From positions 113,609 to 177,608 of the forward strand of contig NZ_JAAZSQ010000005.1 in assembly GCF_012395835.1 (NCBI RefSeq): a stretch of DNA of 64,000 bases, written 5' to 3'. The position numbers were made by a program, and so were the translations under genes. The DNA is from Arthrobacter mobilis. GTDB lineage: Bacteria > Actinomycetota > Actinomycetes > Actinomycetales > Micrococcaceae. This document shows positions 9,072 to 17,117 of this stretch, piece by piece; positions within the stretch are counted from its first letter, which is position 1, and each line of letters starts with the position of its first letter. Under the pieces are notes generated by a model. That model had not been told where the DNA came from. It made no database searches and was given only the letters and a program-made list of their open reading frames with translations.

Positions 9072-9097
9072 GTTCTTGTCCCCTCTTCAAGGTCTGT

Positions 9098-10015
9098 TTA
9101 AAGTTCTGCGGGCCGGGACGGCTGCTTTTCCCTGAGCCACCGGGCGATTTCGGTGTGGTCCGCCGTCGGCGGCAGGTCCTCGGCCGCCTGCTGCCAGCGT
9201 TCCACCGCGGCTTCGCTGAGCAGGCTGGGCACGCCCATTTCCGCGGCCAGCCCGGTGGCGATTTTCATGTCCTTGAGCATCAGGCGCAGTCCGAAGCCGG
9301 AATCGTAGGTGCCGGGGACGATGAAGTTCGGCCACTTGTTCTCGGTGGAGCCGCTCCGGCCGCTGGATCCGTTGACCGCCTCGAGCATGGCCGTGGCGTC
9401 GAGCCCGAAGGCTTCGCCAATCAGCATGGCCTCGGAAGTGACCCACAGATGGGCCGCGGACATGAGGTTGTTCAGGGCCTTCAGGGCATGGCCGGCACCG
9501 ACGACGCTGCTGATATGCCGTGGCTTCCCGAGCACTTCCAGCAGCGGACGCACCTGCTCGAACTCCTCGTCCGGGCCGCCGGCCATGATGGTCAGGGTCC
9601 CGTTCTCGGCGCCCTTGACCCCGCCGGAGACCGGGGCATCGATCATGTTCAGGCCCTGCGCCTTCAGCTGTCCGGCCAGCTGCGCGGTCCGCATGGGTTC
9701 GGAGGAACTCATGTCCACCACGATGGTGCCGGGAGCCAGGGCCTCTTTCATCGCCGGGTCCGCCAGGACGGATTCGACGACGGCGGAGCTGGGCAGCATC
9801 AGGATCACGACGGCGGCGCCGCGGGCGGCGTCGGCGGCGCTTTCGACGGCGGTCCCGCCGGCATCGGTCAGCCTGGCCCGCGCACCGGGGTCCAGGTCGA
9901 ACCCGGTGACCGGGTAGCCGGCGGCGGCCAGCCGGGCGGACATGGGCAAGCCCATGTTGCCCAGGCCGATGAACCCGACGGACGGCAGTGGTGCGCCGGG
10001 AGCTGGGTTACTCAT
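9098..10015 (-). CDS. 3-hydroxyisobutyrate dehydrogenase-family oxidoreductase
   Basis: A 305-residue beta-hydroxyacid dehydrogenase. Rossmann motif GFIGLGNMGLPMSARL is at the N-terminus, the substrate-binding DAPVSGGVKGAENGTL motif at about 120-135, and the catalytic lysine in GHALKALNNL at about 170. It should oxidise a beta-hydroxyacid, or reduce a semialdehyde, with NAD(P). The start at ATG 10015 overlaps the end of the upstream CMD gene by 8 bp. A second paralogue is encoded in the same operon (10807-11742), so the pathway probably has two such steps or two substrates. Confidence 0.85.
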   Translation of the reverse strand: MSNPAPGAPLPSVGFIGLGNMGLPMSARLAAAGYPVTGFDLDPGARARLTDAGGTAVESAADAARGAAVVILMLPSSAVVESVLADPAMKEALAPGTIVVDMSSSEPMRTAQLAGQLKAQGLNMIDAPVSGGVKGAENGTLTIMAGGPDEEFEQVRPLLEVLGKPRHISSVVGAGHALKALNNLMSAAHLWVTSEAMLIGEAFGLDATAMLEAVNGSSGRSGSTENKWPNFIVPGTYDSGFGLRLMLKDMKIATGLAAEMGVPSLLSEAAVERWQQAAEDLPPTADHTEIARWLREKQPSRPAEL

Positions 10016-10406
10016 TGCCCTTGAACTCCTTGATGACCTGCTCGGCAATGCGGAACGATTCGAGCGCAGCCGGCACGCCGACGTAGATGGCGGTCTGCAG
10101 CAGCACTTCCTGGATTTCCTCTTCCGTGACCCCGTTGGTCAGGGCGCCGCGGACGTGCACGCCGAGCTCGTGGCCGCGGTTCAGGGCGGTGAGCATGGCC
10201 AGGTTCAGCATGCTGCGGGTGGCCCGGGGCAGGCCCGGGCGGGTCCAGACTTCGCCCCAGCAGTATTCGGTGACCAGTTCCTGCACCGGGCGGGCGAACT
10301 CGCTGACCTGGCTCAGGGACTTGTCCACGTGGGCGTGGCCGAGCACCTCCCGGCGGGCGGTGAGCCCTTCCTCATAGCTCTGGCGGTGAGTCTTGTCGCT
10401 GGTCAC
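10008..10406 (-). CDS. Carboxymuconolactone decarboxylase family protein
   Basis: A 132-residue single-domain CMD protein close to 4-carboxymuconolactone decarboxylase in length. It contains the conserved NLAMLTALNRGHELGVHVRGAL segment (residues ~63-84, only part quoted as a motif) and a following EEIQEVLLQTAIYVGVPAA helix. GTG 10406 overlaps the cupin stop (GTGA), and the protein family begins here, so the longer open frame upstream was not used. It sits inside the catabolic operon and probably decarboxylates or isomerises a cyclic intermediate. It could equally be a CMD-fold protein of other chemistry. Confidence 0.82.
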   Translation of the reverse strand: MTSDKTHRQSYEEGLTARREVLGHAHVDKSLSQVSEFARPVQELVTEYCWGEVWTRPGLPRATRSMLNLAMLTALNRGHELGVHVRGALTNGVTEEEIQEVLLQTAIYVGVPAALESFRIAEQVIKEFKGNE

Positions 10407-10810
10407 TGGTTTTGGCCTTCCTGCGCGGGGGCGGTGCCGTACTGTTCGTCGCTGACTTCCTCGGCCCACTCGGTGGTGCCCAGGGAGATGGCGGTGTGGG
10501 TCATGAAGGCCCCGGGGGCGGCCCCGTGCCAGTGCCGCTCGCCCGGCGGGCACCAGACGGTGTCCCCGGCGTGCAGCACGCGCACGCCGTCGGCCTCGGT
10601 GCAGACCAGGCCTTCGCCGGCCAGGACCTGCAGGATCTGGCCGCGCTCGTGCCGGTGCCAGTAGGTCCTGGCACCGGGGGAGAAGTTGACGGTATTGATG
10701 GTCACCCCGTCGGTGGCGGGCAGGGTCAGGTAGTTGTTGACCGTGCCGGTGAACTGCGAGCCGGTCTTGCCGGCGGTGCCGGCCTGGTCGGTGCCGTGGA
10801 TGAGTTTCAT
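10403..10810 (-). CDS. Small cupin-domain protein
   Basis: A 135-residue single-cupin protein. The metal-binding motif is visible as YWHRHERGQILQVLAGEG and the second motif as PPGERHWHGAA, giving three or more histidines and a glutamate for a mononuclear metal. Cupins of this type occur with CMD proteins in aromatic and lactone catabolism, and some act as hydroxynitrile lyases. It overlaps the CMD gene by 4 bp at its 3' end, and the upstream dehydrogenase gene overlaps its start by 4 bp. An isomerase, dioxygenase or lyase role is inferred from context only. Confidence 0.8.
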   Translation of the reverse strand: MKLIHGTDQAGTAGKTGSQFTGTVNNYLTLPATDGVTINTVNFSPGARTYWHRHERGQILQVLAGEGLVCTEADGVRVLHAGDTVWCPPGERHWHGAAPGAFMTHTAISLGTTEWAEEVSDEQYGTAPAQEGQNQ

Positions 10811-11742
10811 GCCTGTTCCCTTCCTGCTCTGTATGCGGCTGTGTCTGCGGCGCCGTCGTAAAGCCGGACCCCGCCGGAGATGTCGCCGATGGCGTCCACC
10901 ACCGTGTTGCTGATTTCGTCCGAATAGCCCAGCTGCTGGGCCAGCCCGAAGGAGGCCAGCGGGGCGGAGGAGTTCGGGCTGGCCACGCCGAGTGAGGCGG
11001 CCAGGTCCACGTAGGCCAGCACGTCCTTCATCATCAGCGAGTTGGTCAGCCCACCCTTGAGGTAGTCGCCGTGGATGATCTTGGGGAACCGGTTCAAGGT
11101 GGCGAAGTTGACGCCGGAGCTGTTGTTGAGCACCTCCAGCAGCACCTCCAGGTCCAGGCCCGCCTTGCGCCCGGCGACCATGACCTCGGCCGTGGCGGAG
11201 AGGGAAATGGCGTTCAGGAAGTTGTTCAGCAGCTTCGCGGTGTGCCCGGCACCGACCTGGCCGCAGTGGAAGATGTGCTCGGCGAAGGCATCCAGGACCG
11301 GGCGCACCTGTTCCAGCGCCGCCGGGTCCCCGCCGGTCATCAGCGTCAGCGCGCCCTTCTCCGCCGCGGCCGCGCCGCCGGAGATGCCGGCGTCGATCAG
11401 GGTCATGCCCTTTTCCTGCAGCAGCGAGTGCAGCCGGATGGTCGAGGCCGGGGCGGAGGTGGACAGGTCCACCAGGACCTGGCCTTCCCGGGCATGGGCC
11501 AGGATGCCGTCCTCACCGAGCACCACTGCCTCGACGATTTTGCTTTCGGGCAGGGACAGCAGGACGGTATCGCAGGCATCCACCACCTCGGCCACCGAGG
11601 CGGCCGGGGCGGCGCCGGCCGCCTCGATGCTTTCGGCGCGGGTGTCGAACCCGAGCACCGGCCAGCCGGCATCCACCAGGCACCGGGCCATCCGCCCGCC
11701 CATGTTCCCCAGACCGATAAAGCCGACCTGTTGTTCACTCAT
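10807..11742 (-). CDS. 3-hydroxyisobutyrate dehydrogenase-family oxidoreductase (second copy)
   Basis: A 311-residue beta-hydroxyacid dehydrogenase, paralogous to the gene at 9098. It has GFIGLGNMGGRMARCL at the N-terminus, DAGISGGAAAAEKGAL as the substrate-binding motif and GHTAKLLNNF carrying the catalytic lysine. The last ~20 residues (SGGVRLYDGAADT) extend past the usual end. ATG 11742 overlaps the SDR stop by 8 bp; the longer frame upstream is only a shadow of the SDR gene. It is the fourth gene of the minus-strand catabolic operon. Confidence 0.85.
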   Translation of the reverse strand: MSEQQVGFIGLGNMGGRMARCLVDAGWPVLGFDTRAESIEAAGAAPAASVAEVVDACDTVLLSLPESKIVEAVVLGEDGILAHAREGQVLVDLSTSAPASTIRLHSLLQEKGMTLIDAGISGGAAAAEKGALTLMTGGDPAALEQVRPVLDAFAEHIFHCGQVGAGHTAKLLNNFLNAISLSATAEVMVAGRKAGLDLEVLLEVLNNSSGVNFATLNRFPKIIHGDYLKGGLTNSLMMKDVLAYVDLAASLGVASPNSSAPLASFGLAQQLGYSDEISNTVVDAIGDISGGVRLYDGAADTAAYRAGREQA

Positions 11743-12607
11743 GTGAAATTCCTGCCTTCTCTGCGGGGAAGTCCTTGCCGTACAGTGCGCGGTCGACGGA
11801 TGCGGTGTCCCAGGCGCCGGCGCCGCCGGAGGGCCGGACGGTGTTGACGATGCTGGCTCCGCCGTCAGCCGGCAGGACCTGGCCGGTGATGTAGGAGGAA
11901 TCATTGCTGAGCAGGAAGGCGACGCTGGCGGCGATTTCCTCGGCGCGCCCGGCCCTGCGCAGCGGAGTGGTGCTGGCCCGCTGTTCCATGTCGTTGGCCC
12001 CGCCGGGGGTGGTCGCCGCGGCGGCGAACAGATCGGTGGGGACGATCCCCGGAGCCAGCCCGTTGACCCGGATGCCCAGCGGGCCTCCGTACATGGCGGC
12101 GGCATGGACCAGCCCGACCACCGCGTGCTTGCTGGTGACGTACGGCAGCAGATCTGCGCTGCCGGTGAGGCTGGCGATGGAGGCAGTCAGGGCGATGTTC
12201 CCCCCTGATTCCTGCGCATGGAACTGGCGGAAGGCTGCCCGCAGTCCGAGGAACTGGCCGGTCACGTTGACGTTCATGACCCGCTCGAAGTCTGCCCGGG
12301 AAATGTCCGGAAGCGTGGCGAAGGTGCCGAAAATTCCTGCATTCAGGTGGTACAGGTCCACCCGGCCGAACTCTGCCACCGCCCGGTCCATGTACCGGGC
12401 AACGTGTTCCTCGTCGCTGACGTCAGCCTGCACCGCCAGCGCCGGCCCGGGAAGCGCGGCAGCTACGGCTTCAGCTGCCGTCCCGTCGATGTCGACTACG
12501 ACCACCGAGGCGCCCTCGGAGGACAGCCGCTCGGCCGAGGCCTTGCCCAGGCCATTTCCGGCTCCTGTCACGATGGCGGTTTTGCCGGTGAATCTACCGT
12601 CAGTCAC
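11735..12607 (-). CDS. Short-chain dehydrogenase/reductase
   Basis: A 290-residue classical SDR. It shows the nucleotide-binding VTGAGNGLGKA, the NAG motif, the catalytic serine in TASIASLTGS and the YVTSK catalytic pair, so it should be an active NAD(P)-dependent alcohol/ketone oxidoreductase. GTG 12607 is preceded by GGAAAGGA. It follows the metallo-beta-lactamase-fold gene after 13 bp and overlaps the next dehydrogenase by 8 bp. The ~35-residue C-terminal extension, with SGGAGAWDT and DRALYGKDFP, may shape the active site or a dimer contact. Confidence 0.87.
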   Translation of the reverse strand: MTDGRFTGKTAIVTGAGNGLGKASAERLSSEGASVVVVDIDGTAAEAVAAALPGPALAVQADVSDEEHVARYMDRAVAEFGRVDLYHLNAGIFGTFATLPDISRADFERVMNVNVTGQFLGLRAAFRQFHAQESGGNIALTASIASLTGSADLLPYVTSKHAVVGLVHAAAMYGGPLGIRVNGLAPGIVPTDLFAAAATTPGGANDMEQRASTTPLRRAGRAEEIAASVAFLLSNDSSYITGQVLPADGGASIVNTVRPSGGAGAWDTASVDRALYGKDFPAEKAGISHE

Positions 12608-12620
12608 TGATTTCCTTTCC

Positions 12621-13430
12621 TTAGTCGTCTGCCAGGGAGCCGATGGTCGCAACCAGGCCCGCCAGCTCGCCGTCGTCCTGCCGCTTGAAGCGGTTCAGGG
12701 TATCCGGATCATGGCCCGGCACCAGGTGGCTTGCGCCATCGCTGAGCAGGCGGCGGATCAGGTCGAATCCCTGGTACATGCCCGGCAGGTCGCTGACGAA
12801 AAGGAACGGGAGGTCCTTCTCGTACTCTTCGTAGTAGTGGACGGCGTCCGAAGCCAGGATGGCCTTTCCTTCGTCCGTATCGACCACGACGATCAGCTGG
12901 CCCGGGGTATGGCCGCCGACCTCGATCAGTTCAATGCCCGGGGCCAGGGACATCCTGCCGGTGAAGGTGTGGATGTGCCCCTGGCCGTGGACCTCTTTCA
13001 GGTACTCGATCTCCGGAACCTCGGTGGAGTGGGCGAACTGTTTCCGCTCGGCCATCCTGCTGGTCCAGAAGTCGAATTCGGCCTGGCTGATGAAGACGTT
13101 GGAATCGGGAAAGAGGTCCAGGTTGCCAATGTGGTCATAGTGCGCGTGCGTGACGACCACGTCCGGATTGTCCTCGGCGCGGACCCCCAGGGTCGCGAAT
13201 GCCTTGGCCGGCTCGATCAGGAAGGTGCGGTTGCGCACCTGCCCGCCCTGCTGCGAGAACCCGGTGTCGACCACCACCGTCCGCTCGGGATTGCGGATGA
13301 CCCAGAAGAAATAGTCCATGTCGACCGGGTCATCCGGGTAGTCGTAGATGTGGTAGTTCAGGTACACGTCCGACTTGGTGGTGGACCGGGTGCCGAACTT
13401 GACGATACTGACCTGGTACTTATCGCTCAT
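12621..13430 (-). CDS. Metallo-beta-lactamase-fold hydrolase (lactonase-like)
   Basis: A 269-residue MBL-fold enzyme. The metal motif THAHYDHIG (HxHxDH) is at about residues 104-112. Further ligands are suggested by EVGGHTPGQ, ASDAVHYYEE and the C-terminal PGHDP. The arrangement resembles N-acyl-homoserine-lactone lactonases, so ring opening of a lactone intermediate fits the operon. GAGGAG lies just upstream of ATG 13430. It is the second gene after the MHS permease. Quorum quenching is possible, but catabolic lactone hydrolysis is the more economical reading. Confidence 0.85.
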   Translation of the reverse strand: MSDKYQVSIVKFGTRSTTKSDVYLNYHIYDYPDDPVDMDYFFWVIRNPERTVVVDTGFSQQGGQVRNRTFLIEPAKAFATLGVRAEDNPDVVVTHAHYDHIGNLDLFPDSNVFISQAEFDFWTSRMAERKQFAHSTEVPEIEYLKEVHGQGHIHTFTGRMSLAPGIELIEVGGHTPGQLIVVVDTDEGKAILASDAVHYYEEYEKDLPFLFVSDLPGMYQGFDLIRRLLSDGASHLVPGHDPDTLNRFKRQDDGELAGLVATIGSLADD

Positions 13431-13471
13431 TGTTCTCCTCGCTGGCGCGGGCCGCTCCGGGCGTCTCCCGG

Positions 13472-14818
13472 CTACTTCCCGGAAGGGACAGGCTCGGAAT
13501 TCTTGGCGTGCCAGTCCATGCTGTCGCTGTAGATGTTCTGCTTGCTGGACTCCGGCAGCCACTTGGCGAGCACGATCAGCGCCAGGGCGGCAACGAACAC
13601 CTGGTAGAACGCCGGGGCAACCGCGCTGCCGGTCGACGCCGCCAGGAACGCACCCGCGTACGGTCCCGGGCCGGCAATGAAGGCCAGGGCGATGTTGAAC
13701 CCGATGGCGCTGCTGGTGGCGCGGGTGCTGGCCGGGAAGAGCTCCACCAGCATCACCACGGTGGTCACGCTGACCAGGCACTGGGCCATGCCCAGCAGGA
13801 TCAGCCCGAGGATGATCAGGGCGGGGTTTCCGGTGGCCATGATCATGAACACCGGGATGGGCAGGACGACGTAGCCGATGGTGCCGATGATGTTCAGCTT
13901 GCGGCGGCCGAACCGGTCCGAGAGCAGGCCGGCAACCGGGCACAGGCACATGTAGATGAACAGTCCGATGCCGCTGAGCAGCAGGGCATTGGCGCGGTCG
14001 AGCTCGAGGGTGACCTGCAGGTAGTTCACCACGTACGTGGCCAGGTAGTAGTAGCCCAGGCCCTGCACGGCAGCGAAGGCGATGCTGAGCAGAATCGGCT
14101 TGAGGTTCTTCTTGGCGCCGTGCTTCAGCGGGGCGGCATCGACGTGGTGCGTGGCCTGGAGCTGGTTGAAGACGGGGGTGTCGTCGAGCTTCATCCGGAC
14201 GTAGAGCCCGATGGCGGCCAGCGGCAGGGCGGCCAGGAACGGGATGCGCCAGCCGTAATCCAAGATCTGCTGCTCGGTCATGATGGTGCTCAGCCACAGG
14301 GCGAAGCCGCTGCCGGCCATGCTGGCCAGCGCAGCAGTTGCCGAGATGACGCTGCCGAAGAGCGCGCGGCGGCGCTTGGGAGCCCCTTCAATGAGGAAGG
14401 CTGCCGAGCCGGTCCACTCACCGCCGGCAGACAGGCCCTGGACGCAGCGCATCAGGACCAGCAGCAGCGGGGCGGCAATGCCGATCGTCTCATAGGTGGG
14501 CAGGATGCCGATGATGGTGGTGGCCAGGCCCATGGCGAGCACCGAAATGGACAGCGCGGCCCGGCGGCCGTACCTGTCACCGATCGGGCCGAGGATGAGC
14601 CCGCCCAGGGGGCGCATGAAGAAGCCGACGGCGAACACTGCCAGCGCGGACAGGATGCCGACCGCCGGCGAATCGCCGGCGAAGAACAGTTGGCCGATGA
14701 TCACGGCAAAGAAGCCGTAGACGGCAAAGTCATACCACTCCATGAAATTGCCGACGCCGACGGCAAATGTTGCCTGGCCCAATTTCTGGTGGTGCATGTC
14801 CGTTTCCTGACGAGACAA
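13472..14818 (-). CDS. MHS-family metabolite:proton symporter (MFS)
   Basis: A 448-residue MFS permease of the MHS group, with GNFMEWYDFAVYGF in helix 1, GPIGDRYGRRAAL after helix 2 and GLLSDRFGRRKLN in the second half. I chose TTG 14818 because GGGAGG stands 7 nt before it. ATG 14797, 21 nt downstream, has only a distant AGGA and is the alternative. This is the first gene of the minus-strand catabolic operon and presumably imports its substrate. It is divergent from the GntR/FCD regulator. Confidence 0.85.
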   Translation of the reverse strand: MSRQETDMHHQKLGQATFAVGVGNFMEWYDFAVYGFFAVIIGQLFFAGDSPAVGILSALAVFAVGFFMRPLGGLILGPIGDRYGRRAALSISVLAMGLATTIIGILPTYETIGIAAPLLLVLMRCVQGLSAGGEWTGSAAFLIEGAPKRRRALFGSVISATAALASMAGSGFALWLSTIMTEQQILDYGWRIPFLAALPLAAIGLYVRMKLDDTPVFNQLQATHHVDAAPLKHGAKKNLKPILLSIAFAAVQGLGYYYLATYVVNYLQVTLELDRANALLLSGIGLFIYMCLCPVAGLLSDRFGRRKLNIIGTIGYVVLPIPVFMIMATGNPALIILGLILLGMAQCLVSVTTVVMLVELFPASTRATSSAIGFNIALAFIAGPGPYAGAFLAASTGSAVAPAFYQVFVAALALIVLAKWLPESSKQNIYSDSMDWHAKNSEPVPSGK

Positions 14819-14899
14819 AGGACTACCTCCCGGTATACGCCCTGCGGCGTAAGACTGTATTACGGTAACAATGACCCTAGGTGCCAGTGTGATGTACGT

Positions 14900-14912
14900 C
14901 AACAAGATGTTG
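14900..14912. promoter_or_regulatory. CAACA-AGA-TGTTG palindrome, candidate GntR operator
   Basis: A perfect 5-bp inverted repeat with a 3-bp spacer in the 249-bp divergent region between the MHS permease operon and the GntR/FCD gene. FCD regulators commonly bind short palindromes of this size. This one is about 80 bp upstream of the operon and 155 bp upstream of the regulator. Confidence 0.45.
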
Positions 14913-15067
14913 TCTATGAGTGCCATGAATAAAGCTGATGTGCGGGCCGTGGCAGGAGTAAGGGCCACTTCGGGCGTAATACGCTAATATCTTTGTTGGG
15001 CCGTCAGCGGCAGGCTCTGCACTGCGGCCACAAGCTGTAACATCGCGCTGGCAACAGAGGAGGCACC

Positions 15068-15745
15068 ATGGATGCGACGCCGGTGAAGAGGATGGCTGCG
15101 CCGCTGCGCCAGGAAGTGACGGAAGCGCTCCGCCGTGCCATCGTAACCTCTGAGTTCAGTCCCGGGGAGCGGCTTGTTGAATCGACGCTCTGCGACAAGT
15201 TCGACGTCAGCAGGACCGTCATCAGGGAAGCGCTGAGGCAGCTGGAAACGGAAGGGCTGATCAGCATCGTCCCCAACCGGGGTCCGGAAGTGGCCACCCT
15301 GTCGATGAAGCAGGCCGAAGACCTCTATGAAGCCCGCCAGGCTCTGGAGTCGAAGGCGGGCGCCCTCTTTGCCGAACGAGCCACGGATGCGCAATGTACT
15401 GAGCTGCTTTCCGCGCTCAACGAGGTGAAGGCAGCGGTTGCCGACGGTGATCCGAACAGGAACCTTGCAGTCAAAGACCGCTTCTATGAAGTCCTCCTCG
15501 CAGGGTCCGGCAATGCCGAAATCCAGCGCATGCTGAAAATCGTGAACGCCCGCATCCAGATGCTGAGAATGTACTCCCTGGCCTCGCCCGACCGCGGCGC
15601 GCACACCGTCGCCGAACTGACGCGCATTACGGCTGCGGCGGCAGTTAACAGGGATCCTGACGAGGCAGCCCGGGCGTGTAATGACCACGTACGCAACGCG
15701 GCCGCGGCAGGCTTGGCGGAACTGCGCCGCATATTGGAAGGCTGA
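15068..15745 (+). CDS. GntR-family regulator, FCD subgroup
   Basis: A 225-residue regulator. The winged HTH covers residues ~10-75 (FDVSRTVIREALRQLETEGL), followed by an all-helical FCD effector domain. The FCD domain shows metal/acid-binding candidates D and H in KDRFYEVLL and the C-terminal DHVRN histidine. AGAGGAGG lies 5 nt before ATG 15068. It is divergent from the nine-gene catabolic operon and is the obvious candidate to repress it until a carboxylic-acid effector appears. Confidence 0.88.
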   Translation: MDATPVKRMAAPLRQEVTEALRRAIVTSEFSPGERLVESTLCDKFDVSRTVIREALRQLETEGLISIVPNRGPEVATLSMKQAEDLYEARQALESKAGALFAERATDAQCTELLSALNEVKAAVADGDPNRNLAVKDRFYEVLLAGSGNAEIQRMLKIVNARIQMLRMYSLASPDRGAHTVAELTRITAAAAVNRDPDEAARACNDHVRNAAAAGLAELRRILEG

Positions 15746-15794
15746 CCGCCACTCGTTCCGGAGGTAGGACGGCATTAATTCTGCCGGGGATCGG

Positions 15795-16080
15795 TCAGTC
15801 CCGGCTGTGCAGATATTCGCGCAGTCCGGGCATGGCGAAGTCGACCTGCCGTACCCGGCCGGCTCGATGAGCCCGGCGTCGATGAGCCGGCTGCGGTAGT
15901 TGCTGGCCGCGCTGGGTCTGGAGCCCATGCGCTTGCCGATCCCACCGGAGGTGGATGGTCCGTCGCTGGCGGACATCGCCCTGAGGAATACCAGGTCCCG
16001 GGGCGAGGCCGTCGACAGGGCGGCCTCGATGACCACCTGGGCATTGCGGGGACCGGCCGTTGGTGCCAGTGTGGGCTCAT
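15795..16080 (-). pseudogene. Frameshifted C-terminal remnant of an AAA-type ATPase
   Basis: Reading the minus strand from about 16080, the translation contains SPRDLVFLRAMSASDGPSTS, then a winged-helix-like SAASNYRSRLIDAGLIEP and AGYG. At about 15846-15847 one base is missing. The next frame continues VDFAMPGLREYLHSRD and stops at 15797-15795. Together these match the C-terminal winged helix common to a group of actinobacterial ATP-binding (AAA) proteins. The ATPase core upstream is absent, replaced by the divergently read GNAT gene. This is a 5'-truncated, frameshifted pseudogene. Confidence 0.7.
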
Positions 16081-16651
16081 GGCGCTCGAGGTACGTGCAG
16101 CTACCGAATTCGACGACGTGAAGACGATGCTGGGGCCGAAGCACCCCGATGCAAACGTGTGCTGGTGCCTTAGCTACCGCCTTTCGTCTAAGGAGAACGT
16201 CGAGTTGCGGGGGCCGGACCGCGGGGAGCGTGTGCGGCAATTGTGCCGGGAGGACCCGCCGCCGGGGGTGCTCGCCTACGACGGTGGCGAGGTGGTCGGC
16301 TGGGCAGCCGTGCACCCGCGCGCCGACACGAGCTTCGCGCGCAACCGCAAGATTCCGAAGGTGGACGACGCCGACGTTTGGTCGGTGTGGTGCATCCGGG
16401 TGCGCCCGGGGCACCGCGGCAAGGGCATCTCGCACCATCTGCTGGCAGGCGCCGTCAAATTCGCGCGTCGGTATGGGGCTCCCGCCATCGAGGGATACCC
16501 GGTCGACAACCATGGCCGGAAGGTCGATCCCACCATGGCGTACGTGGGCACCCGGAGACTCTTCGAACGGGCTGGATTTACCAAAGCGGCCGACACCGAC
16601 TCAGTGGTGAACGGGTTCCCCCGCGTCCTGATGCGGCTCGACCTGCACTGA
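16079..16651 (+). CDS. GNAT-family N-acetyltransferase
   Basis: A 190-residue GNAT acetyltransferase. The acetyl-CoA-binding motif A is visible as VRPGHRGKGISHHLLAGAV (about residues 104-122), followed by an AFER-type helix LFERAGF. It should transfer an acetyl group from acetyl-CoA to an amine of unknown identity. The N-terminal part contains CWCLSYR. The Shine-Dalgarno is weak. The start lies exactly at the edge of the ATPase pseudogene on the other strand, consistent with an old junction. Confidence 0.75.
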   Translation: MALEVRAATEFDDVKTMLGPKHPDANVCWCLSYRLSSKENVELRGPDRGERVRQLCREDPPPGVLAYDGGEVVGWAAVHPRADTSFARNRKIPKVDDADVWSVWCIRVRPGHRGKGISHHLLAGAVKFARRYGAPAIEGYPVDNHGRKVDPTMAYVGTRRLFERAGFTKAADTDSVVNGFPRVLMRLDLH

Positions 16652-16799
16652 CGGCCGGCCCCAACAGCAGGAGGACGACGGCGGCACGTGCGTGCCGCCG
16701 ATCAGCGCGCCCGGAGTGTGGGTCGCCTGCGAACGAGCCGTGGGCATCATCGTCATCCCGGTCCTGGGATTGGCCGATGAATCCCGCAGGCCGCTGGGC

Positions 16800-16976
16800 T
16801 TACCGCCTCCTGAGGATGTTGCGGATTCTCCCGCCGATGCCTCCGTACCCAAGCCTGCCGGTCCCGCTCCCGCCGGCAGTGTTCAGCCCGCCGGTTCCCG
16901 TCCGGCCTCCGGTGGTGCCGGTGGTCCTGCCCGTGAATCGTTCAGCGGCATTCCTGAGGATGTTGCTAAGGCCCAT
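16800..16976 (-). CDS. Small Gly/Arg-rich protein
   Basis: A 58-residue protein of unknown function. An amphipathic start (GLSNILRNAAERF) is followed by a Gly/Thr-rich middle and a basic end (IRNILRRR), with the LSNILRN/RIRNILR pattern at both ends. GGAG 7 nt before ATG 16976 makes it a plausible real gene despite its size. Its neighbours are unrelated. No cysteines or membrane span are visible. It might be a nucleic-acid- or membrane-surface-binding small protein. Confidence 0.5.
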   Translation of the reverse strand: MGLSNILRNAAERFTGRTTGTTGGRTGTGGLNTAGGSGTGRLGYGGIGGRIRNILRRR

Positions 16977-17117
16977 GGTGATCTCCTTCAGTCGTCGATT
17001 CACCTGGTCATGTACGCCAGGCCACTTCAGACTCTACGCGCGTGACCGGGACGCGGCTACGGCGGGAAACCGTTTCTCCCGGCGAAGGGAATCGGACGCT
17101 CCTGTTCCTGTGCCGCG

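Noticed and set aside
12621-13430. Quorum-quenching lactonase as the main role of the MBL-fold gene
   Set aside because: The HxHxDH motif alone does not show AHL specificity. The operon context points to catabolism, and no LuxR/LuxI genes are near.
14984-16513. 509-codon minus-strand frame across the GntR and GNAT genes
   Set aside because: Only its middle (15848-16080) is meaningful, as part of the ATPase pseudogene. The rest is antisense to genes on the + strand.
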